Positions 1-4,741 of a stretch of 8,000 bases of DNA are shown piece after piece (within the stretch, counting starts at the first letter, position 1; each line of letters begins with the position of its first letter). A program made the translations under genes and the position numbers. The stretch spans positions 21,995 through 29,994 of the forward strand of contig DCSU01000083.1 of assembly GCA_002325785.1 (NCBI GenBank), read 5' to 3'. The stretch comes from Bacteroidales bacterium UBA1458. GTDB taxonomy: Bacteria > Bacteroidota > Bacteroidia > Bacteroidales > VadinHA17. The notes beneath the pieces were generated by a model that worked only from the letters and a program-made list of their open reading frames with translations, was not told the origin of the DNA and searched no databases.

Positions 1-1
1 G

Positions 2-1924
2 TACAGTGACCCGGCCACGGTTAACCTCAGGGTCGAACAGCTACGCCAGAGCTCCCCCGATGCAGTGAAGGTACATAAGATTGCCGTCACCCCCGGTGGC
101 AAAGAGATGCTGATGATCGAGATCGGTAAAGCTGGCAGCGCAGTGCCGGCAGTGCTGGTCACCGCTAACATGACGGGCACCACCCCGCTGGCCACCGAGG
201 CAGCACTGTCGCTGGCATCGCGCATAGCAGCGGATGCATCGCTGACGTCCACCCGGACGTGGTACATTGTACCGCTGGGTAATCCGGATGCCTATGCCAG
301 GTATTTCACGAAGCCACTCTATACCGATCCGGGCAACGCCACATCTTTCAATGACGATGCCGATGACCAGACTGATGAGGATGGCTATAACGACCTCAAC
401 GGTGACGGGTTCATCACACAGATGAGAGTAAAAGCACCCGACGGCATCTGGGTACCCGTGGAAGGCGAACCGCGCCTGATGCGCAGGGCTGATGCAGCAA
501 AGGGAGAAAAAGGCGTTTATAAGCTTTTCAGTGAAGGCATCGATGATGACGGCGACGGACAGTATAACGAGGATACCCCCGGCGGAACCAACGTCAATAT
601 CAACTTCCCGCACCTGTTCAAGAGCTTCGGTAAGCGCAGCGGACTCTATCCCGGTTCGGCACCCGAATCGGAAGCACTCCTTAAGTTTGCTTTCGCTCAT
701 CCCGAGATTGCCATGGTGATGTCATTCGGTTCAACCAACTTCCTCCTGGCACCACCACAGGGAGGCAGGAAAGGATCAGTGGATACTGATAATATAAGGA
801 TCCCGAGGGAAATAGGAACGGCTATGGGGTTTGATGTAACCCGAACCTACACCATGGCTGAGATCATGGAGATGGTCCAGCCTATGCTACCGCCGGGGAT
901 GACTGCTGATGAAAGCATGATAGCAAGTTTCCTGGGATTGGGAGCGGTTGTCAACCCACTGCCGGAAGACCTGGCATTCTATAATGAGATTTCAACAGAC
1001 TTCAAGGAGTACCTTAAGAACAAGGGAGTGACGGAGGAACGGTTTGACCCGGCACAGCCTGAAGACGGATCGTTTGAGCTGTGGGCATACTATCACCTCG
1101 GCCTCCCGGTCTTCACCATGGATATCTGGGGTCTGCCCAAACCTAAAGAGGAGAAGAAGGAGGGTAGCGGCATTACAATTGAGGCTCTTGAGAAGATGTC
1201 CGCTGACGAGTTTCTTGCTCTGGAGGAGGAAAAGGTTGGGGCTTTTCTGAAAGAGAGAGGTGCCCCGGCACAATACAGCGCCACAATGGTCATAGGAATG
1301 ATAAAGGGCGGACAGATGAAGCCGGCCCAGATGGCGGCCATGATGAAGCAGATGCCTCCACCAAAAAAGGATGAGAAGAAGGGCGATCCGAAGGAGACGG
1401 CAATCGTGGCCTTCTCAGACAAACAGATGGAGGGAAAGGGATTCGTACCCTGGACAGTATACAAACACCCTACACTCGGTGAAGTTGAGATAGGAGGGAT
1501 AGTACCCTTTGCTGAGAACACGCCTCCCGTGACAATGATCGATTCGCTTCTCGACCTTAACCTGCCTTACCTGTTCGAACTGGTGAAAAGGCTGCCGAAA
1601 CTTGCCATCAGCCAGGTAAAAGTGACTGAAAAGGGTGGCGGCGTATACCAGCTCGAGGCCTGGGTGACAAATGAAAGTTATCTCTCATTTCCAACTGCCA
1701 TGGGCAAAAGGAATAAGGTGCCAGCACCGGCAATAATGACTCTCGAGAGCGAGGGCATCGAGATCCTCTCCGGTAAAAAGAGGACTCCCGTAAATGAGAT
1801 GGGAGGAATGAAATCGGCCAGGTATATATGGCTCATCAGGACTCCCGCAAAGCGAACCATTAAAATTAAGCTTGAGTCAAAGCAGGCCGGGAACGATTCA
1901 GAACAGATAATTATCGGAGGTTAG
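2..1924 (+). CDS. M14 carboxypeptidase-like protein, predicted catalytically dead (5' partial)
   Basis: The frame is open to the left edge, so the start and any signal peptide lie outside; the GTG at 65 is internal. At least 640 residues are visible. The M14 fold is recognisable by alignment with the next gene, but the key residues are changed. The HxxE zinc motif reads TGTT (173-184), the third zinc ligand His is Gly (728-730, in SFGSTN), the substrate-binding Asn-Arg is Asn-Ile (596-601), and the position of the catalytic Glu is Asp (1121-1123, in FTMDIW). Two Asp-rich calcium-type loops are kept (350-409 and 533-574). A Lys-, Glu- and Met-rich insert follows (about 1139-1440), then a beta-rich C-terminal domain shared with the neighbour (YKHPTLGEVEIGG against YKHPLYGEVETGG). 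It is probably exported like its partner. The family assignment is firm; the loss of activity is inferred from residues, and any binding role is unknown. Confidence 0.88.
   Translation, partial: YSDPATVNLRVEQLRQSSPDAVKVHKIAVTPGGKEMLMIEIGKAGSAVPAVLVTANMTGTTPLATEAALSLASRIAADASLTSTRTWYIVPLGNPDAYARYFTKPLYTDPGNATSFNDDADDQTDEDGYNDLNGDGFITQMRVKAPDGIWVPVEGEPRLMRRADAAKGEKGVYKLFSEGIDDDGDGQYNEDTPGGTNVNINFPHLFKSFGKRSGLYPGSAPESEALLKFAFAHPEIAMVMSFGSTNFLLAPPQGGRKGSVDTDNIRIPREIGTAMGFDVTRTYTMAEIMEMVQPMLPPGMTADESMIASFLGLGAVVNPLPEDLAFYNEISTDFKEYLKNKGVTEERFDPAQPEDGSFELWAYYHLGLPVFTMDIWGLPKPKEEKKEGSGITIEALEKMSADEFLALEEEKVGAFLKERGAPAQYSATMVIGMIKGGQMKPAQMAAMMKQMPPPKKDEKKGDPKETAIVAFSDKQMEGKGFVPWTVYKHPTLGEVEIGGIVPFAENTPPVTMIDSLLDLNLPYLFELVKRLPKLAISQVKVTEKGGGVYQLEAWVTNESYLSFPTAMGKRNKVPAPAIMTLESEGIEILSGKKRTPVNEMGGMKSARYIWLIRTPAKRTIKIKLESKQAGNDSEQIIIGG
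1916..1920 (+). promoter_or_regulatory. Shine-Dalgarno site of the second M14 gene
   Basis: GGAGG lies six bases before the ATG at 1927, inside the last codons of the upstream gene, whose TAG stop ends at 1924. This is the clearest ribosome binding site in the window. It supports the start choice and suggests translational coupling of the two M14 genes. Confidence 0.75.
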
Positions 1925-1926
1925 CC

Positions 1927-3678
1927 ATGAGAGGAAAAAGATTATTCATGACAGCGGCATTGACGGCACTGGCCATCATGCTCATACAGGCCCAGGAGGT
2001 AAAGGTACCACTGCGGTTCGATTTTTACTACAGCTACGAGAAGGTGGTGGAGGCGCTGAAGGCCCTTAACGCCGCATACCCTGAGCTCACAAAACTTGAC
2101 CAGGTGGGGAAGAGCGAAGAGGGCAGGATCATCTGGGCCCTGACAATCAATAATCCGCAGACAGGCGAACCCTTCTCCAAGCCCGGAGTATATGTCGACG
2201 GGAATATTCATGGTAACGAGATACAGGCGGGCGAGGTCTGCCTCTACCTGGCCAACAGGCTGCTGACGAACTATGGCAAGCTGAAGGAGATAACCGATGT
2301 CGTTGACCGTAACGCTTATTATATCATCCCTGTGGTTAACGTAGACGGAAGGGCACATTTCTTCGCAGATGCGAACACACCCAGCACCAACCGCGGACTG
2401 AGGATTCCCTTCGATGATGATCGTGACGGCCTCCTCGACGAGGACGGTCCGGATGACATCGACGGTGACGGACACATAACAACAATGAGAATCAGGGACA
2501 CCCTTGGCAAGCTCAGGACCGATCCTGCCGACAACCGCCTGATGATCGCCGTCAAGCCCGGAGAAAAGGGCGAATGGACCAGGCTGGGACAGGAAGGCAT
2601 CGACAATGACGGCGACGGACTGGTCAATGAGGACAGCGAAGGATTTGTGGATGGAAACCGCAACTGGGGCTTTAACTGGCAGCCTCCATACGTCCAGAGG
2701 GGCGCGGGGAACTACCCGTTTGAAGGTACCGGCATAAAAGCTATTGCGGAATATATGCTGGCAAGGCCTAACATAATCATGGTGTTTGCTTTCCATAACA
2801 ACGGGGGAATGTACCTCAGAGGCCCCTCATTCAAGGCTGCCGGAGAGCTTCCGCAGGGCGACATAACAGTCTATGACTTCCTCGGCAAGAATATCGAAAA
2901 AATCGTTCCGGGGTATGAATACCTGATCAGCTGGAAAGATCTCTATTCGACCTATGGCGATTTCACTGACTTTACCAATAACCTGGTAGGTTCATACTCC
3001 TTGGTGGGAGAACTCTTCCAGGTGGAGACGGAGACATATGACGGTACACCCATGAGGAAACAGGAGGAGAGATCAAGGTTTGCCGAAGCCTCCGACGCTG
3101 AGAGGCAGAGGCTGCTATTCAATGATAATGTTCTTCAGGGGGAGCTGTTTGTGAAGTGGAAGTCCTATAAGCACCCGCTCTACGGCGAGGTAGAGACCGG
3201 CGGCTGGACGAAGATGAGTTCGCGGCTGCCCCATCCCTTTATGCTGCAGGACCTGGTTCACCGCAATGCATCCGCGGTGATCTTTACGGCGCAGTACACT
3301 CCGAAGGTCCTGCTGGATGTTTTCGAGGTTAAAAAGATCGAAGGCGACCTGTGGAGTGTCAGGGTCAGGCTGGTGAACGAAGGGGCAATGCCATCGGTCA
3401 CCCATGCTACCATGAAGAATAAGCTATATACACCTGATATACTGAGTGTTACTGGACGCGGTGTAAAAGTTGTCAGCGGCGGTGTACTGACCGACGCATG
3501 GATGGGTATGGTTGACTATAAGGAATATAAGCCAGAAGTACATCTCTGCCAGGTGCCCGGGTTCGGGAAGATTGAATACCAGTTCCTTGTCAGCGGCAAA
3601 GGCAGCATAGATATCAGATTCGAATCACGGAAAGCCGGAACGATCACTCAAACCGTTCCGCTTAAGGCAAAACCGTAG
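1927..3678 (+). CDS. Secreted M14 family zinc carboxypeptidase
   Basis: A complete 583-residue gene. Residues 1-23 form a signal peptide (basic MRGKR start, hydrophobic core, likely cut near IQAQ), so it acts in the periplasm or outside. In M14 enzymes a zinc-bound water cleaves C-terminal amino acids from peptides. All expected residues are visible: zinc ligands His95 and Glu98 (NIHGNE), His290 (FAFHNN), substrate-binding Asn244-Arg245 (DGNRNW), and catalytic Glu362 (LVGELF), preceded by a Tyr/Asp segment (TYGDFTDF). Two Asp-rich loops, residues 163-182 and 223-236, resemble DxDxDG calcium sites. The C-terminal ~180 residues are beta-rich and match the end of the upstream gene. It starts two bases after that gene, so the two are probably co-transcribed. 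The exact specificity (carboxypeptidase or endopeptidase, and which side chain) cannot be read from the sequence. Confidence 0.93.
   Translation: MRGKRLFMTAALTALAIMLIQAQEVKVPLRFDFYYSYEKVVEALKALNAAYPELTKLDQVGKSEEGRIIWALTINNPQTGEPFSKPGVYVDGNIHGNEIQAGEVCLYLANRLLTNYGKLKEITDVVDRNAYYIIPVVNVDGRAHFFADANTPSTNRGLRIPFDDDRDGLLDEDGPDDIDGDGHITTMRIRDTLGKLRTDPADNRLMIAVKPGEKGEWTRLGQEGIDNDGDGLVNEDSEGFVDGNRNWGFNWQPPYVQRGAGNYPFEGTGIKAIAEYMLARPNIIMVFAFHNNGGMYLRGPSFKAAGELPQGDITVYDFLGKNIEKIVPGYEYLISWKDLYSTYGDFTDFTNNLVGSYSLVGELFQVETETYDGTPMRKQEERSRFAEASDAERQRLLFNDNVLQGELFVKWKSYKHPLYGEVETGGWTKMSSRLPHPFMLQDLVHRNASAVIFTAQYTPKVLLDVFEVKKIEGDLWSVRVRLVNEGAMPSVTHATMKNKLYTPDILSVTGRGVKVVSGGVLTDAWMGMVDYKEYKPEVHLCQVPGFGKIEYQFLVSGKGSIDIRFESRKAGTITQTVPLKAKP
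3632..3663. terminator. Possible 3'-end hairpin of the M14 operon
   Basis: CGGAACG (3636-3642) and CGTTCCG (3654-3660) form a perfect 7-bp stem with an 11-nt loop. AAG and CTT outside it extend the stem by three pairs across one bulged C. It covers the last codons of the M14 gene, at the junction of two convergent genes. No T-run follows on the plus strand, and only three T's follow on the minus strand, so an intrinsic terminator is doubtful. It may instead mark an RNA 3' end or be chance. Confidence 0.25.
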
Positions 3679-3705
3679 GAATTTGATGTAAGAGGTTTGA
3701 GCAGA

Positions 3706-4584
3706 TTACTTTTTAGTGCCTCCGGGCCGGATTTTCTTTGTCTTTGCCTCAGGTTTCTTCTTTGCTTTCAGCTTAACCTTGGCTTCCGGCATTGACTTTA
3801 CCTCCGGCGTTGGATTTGCCTCAGGCGTTGTTTCGGACTCCTGCCAGACCCTTTCCGTAACTAGCTCGGGCCACTGCAGGTCAAGATCCTTCAGTGCCTT
3901 GTGAACCACTGTGGCAACGGCATAGAGCTTCTGCCAGTTCTTGTCGGAAGGGACTACATGCCACGGCACATCATTGCATCGCGTGAGGAGCTGCTGATAC
4001 ACTTTCATATACTCCTCAAACTGCTCACGTGTGGCCCAGTCACCGTCCTTATGCTTCCAGTGCTTCTCCTTCAGCTCGATGCGCTCCAAAAGCCTCTCCT
4101 TCTGCACCTCCTTTGATACGTTGAGGAAGAACTTGAGCACCTTCGTGCCGTTATCTTCAAGCATCTTCTCGAAGGTATTAATTGTCTCATACCTCTTCTC
4201 AATGATTTCAGCGGGAATATATTTGCCAACAGTAGGCACGAGGATATCTTCATAATGTGACCTGATAAACACCTGCATCACCCCCTTCGCCGGGCATACA
4301 TTGTGGACCCTCCAGAGAAAATCGTGAGCATATTCAAGTTCACTTGGTTTCTTGAAGCTGTGCACCTCAATCCCGATAGGGTTGCAGTATTTCATGAGTC
4401 CCTTCGTGATCCCGTCCTTGCCTGAAGCATCGGTACCCTGGAGCACAATGAGTATGCTGAATTTGCCCTGGGCGTACATCTTGTACTGAAGTTCACCAAT
4501 CTCCTCCAGCATCTTCTCGGTTTTCCCCTTAATCTCCTTTTTGTCCCACTCCTTGTTGAATGTAGGGTAATCAGTTATTTTCAT
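3706..4584 (-). CDS. PPK2 family polyphosphate kinase with Lys-rich tail
   Basis: A 292-residue protein. PPK2 enzymes move phosphate between polyphosphate and nucleotides, usually regenerating NDP/NTP from NMP/NDP, in the cytoplasm; no signal peptide is seen. Residues 50-58 (GTDASGKDG) are the Walker A loop. FKKPSELEYAHDFLWR (77-92) and the Walker B-like RSHYED (108-113) are typical PPK2 signatures, and HWKHKDGDW (175-183) fits the lid region. The pattern most resembles the short class III enzymes known from Cytophaga and Deinococcus-Thermus, but the subclass is tentative. The position usually Asn before RSHYED is Ile107. Residues about 249-292 form an added low-complexity tail with Pro-Glu-Ala and Lys repeats (12 Lys in the last 30 residues). 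The gene stands alone, convergent with the M14 pair (27-nt gap) and divergent from the next gene. No strong Shine-Dalgarno site precedes its ATG. Confidence 0.92.
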   Translation of the reverse strand: MKITDYPTFNKEWDKKEIKGKTEKMLEEIGELQYKMYAQGKFSILIVLQGTDASGKDGITKGLMKYCNPIGIEVHSFKKPSELEYAHDFLWRVHNVCPAKGVMQVFIRSHYEDILVPTVGKYIPAEIIEKRYETINTFEKMLEDNGTKVLKFFLNVSKEVQKERLLERIELKEKHWKHKDGDWATREQFEEYMKVYQQLLTRCNDVPWHVVPSDKNWQKLYAVATVVHKALKDLDLQWPELVTERVWQESETTPEANPTPEVKSMPEAKVKLKAKKKPEAKTKKIRPGGTKK

Positions 4585-4612
4585 GATTTTCCGGTTTTTA
4601 GCACTATTGTAA

Positions 4613-4631
4613 AATTAAGAATTAAGAATTA
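4613..4631. repeat. 7-bp tandem repeat AATTAAG, 2.7 copies
   Basis: AATTAAG occurs at 4613-4619 and 4620-4626, and a partial copy AATTA follows. It sits 29 bases upstream of the PPK2 ATG, within the region expected to hold its promoter. Short tandem repeats here could alter promoter spacing, but this is simple AT-rich sequence and may have no role. Confidence 0.6.
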
Positions 4632-4673
4632 TGATATATGAATTGGGACGGATTTTGTGATCGGGTTTTTTAG

Positions 4674-4687
4674 AAATCCACGGATTT
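4674..4687. promoter_or_regulatory. Inverted repeat, candidate operator
   Basis: AAATCC and GGATTT form a perfect 6-bp inverted repeat around a 2-bp centre (AC). It lies 54 bp before the chosen ATG at 4742. Its right half overlaps the second ACGGATTT direct repeat. This is compatible with a dimeric regulator site, but there is no independent evidence. Confidence 0.3.
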
Positions 4688-4741
4688 GGATATTAAACCA
4701 ATGACAACATGCGTTATACATTCATATTAACCCCTATCAGA

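Larger units (their letters stand above)
4585..4741. promoter_or_regulatory. Divergent intergenic region, likely promoters for both flanks
   Basis: This AT-rich stretch contrasts with the flanking genes and must hold the start signals for PPK2 (leftward) and the large secreted protein (rightward). I see a 7-bp tandem repeat, a 14-bp inverted repeat, and ACGGATTT twice in direct orientation (4648-4655 and 4680-4687, 32 bp apart). No convincing Bacteroidota TTTG/TAnnTTTG promoter with normal spacing was found on either strand, so exact promoter positions are not called. Confidence 0.5.

Noticed and set aside
65..67. GTG as start of the first M14 gene
   Set aside because: The same frame is open to the window edge and already codes typical M14 pre-domain sequence (VNLRVEQLRQSSPDAV), so the start is upstream.
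41..700. 219-codon open frame on the minus strand under the first M14 gene
   Set aside because: It is antisense to a clear M14 coding frame. The Asp/Gly-rich codons (GAT, GAC, GGC) read as Val/Ile/Ala on the other strand and avoid stops, so long shadow frames are expected.
1942..2796. 284-codon open frame on the minus strand under the second M14 gene
   Set aside because: Same Asp-codon effect; the plus frame has a signal peptide and all catalytic residues, and the antisense product resembles nothing.
3721..3738. TCCG-GGC-CGGA followed by TTTTCTTT as terminator for the M14 operon
   Set aside because: The stem is only 4 bp with a 3-nt loop and lies inside the PPK2 tail codons; too weak to call.
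4654..4688. TTTG ... GATTTG as a Bacteroidota-type promoter for the large secreted gene
   Set aside because: The downstream box lacks the TA of TAnnTTTG and the spacing (23 bp before CGGATTTG) is longer than usual.
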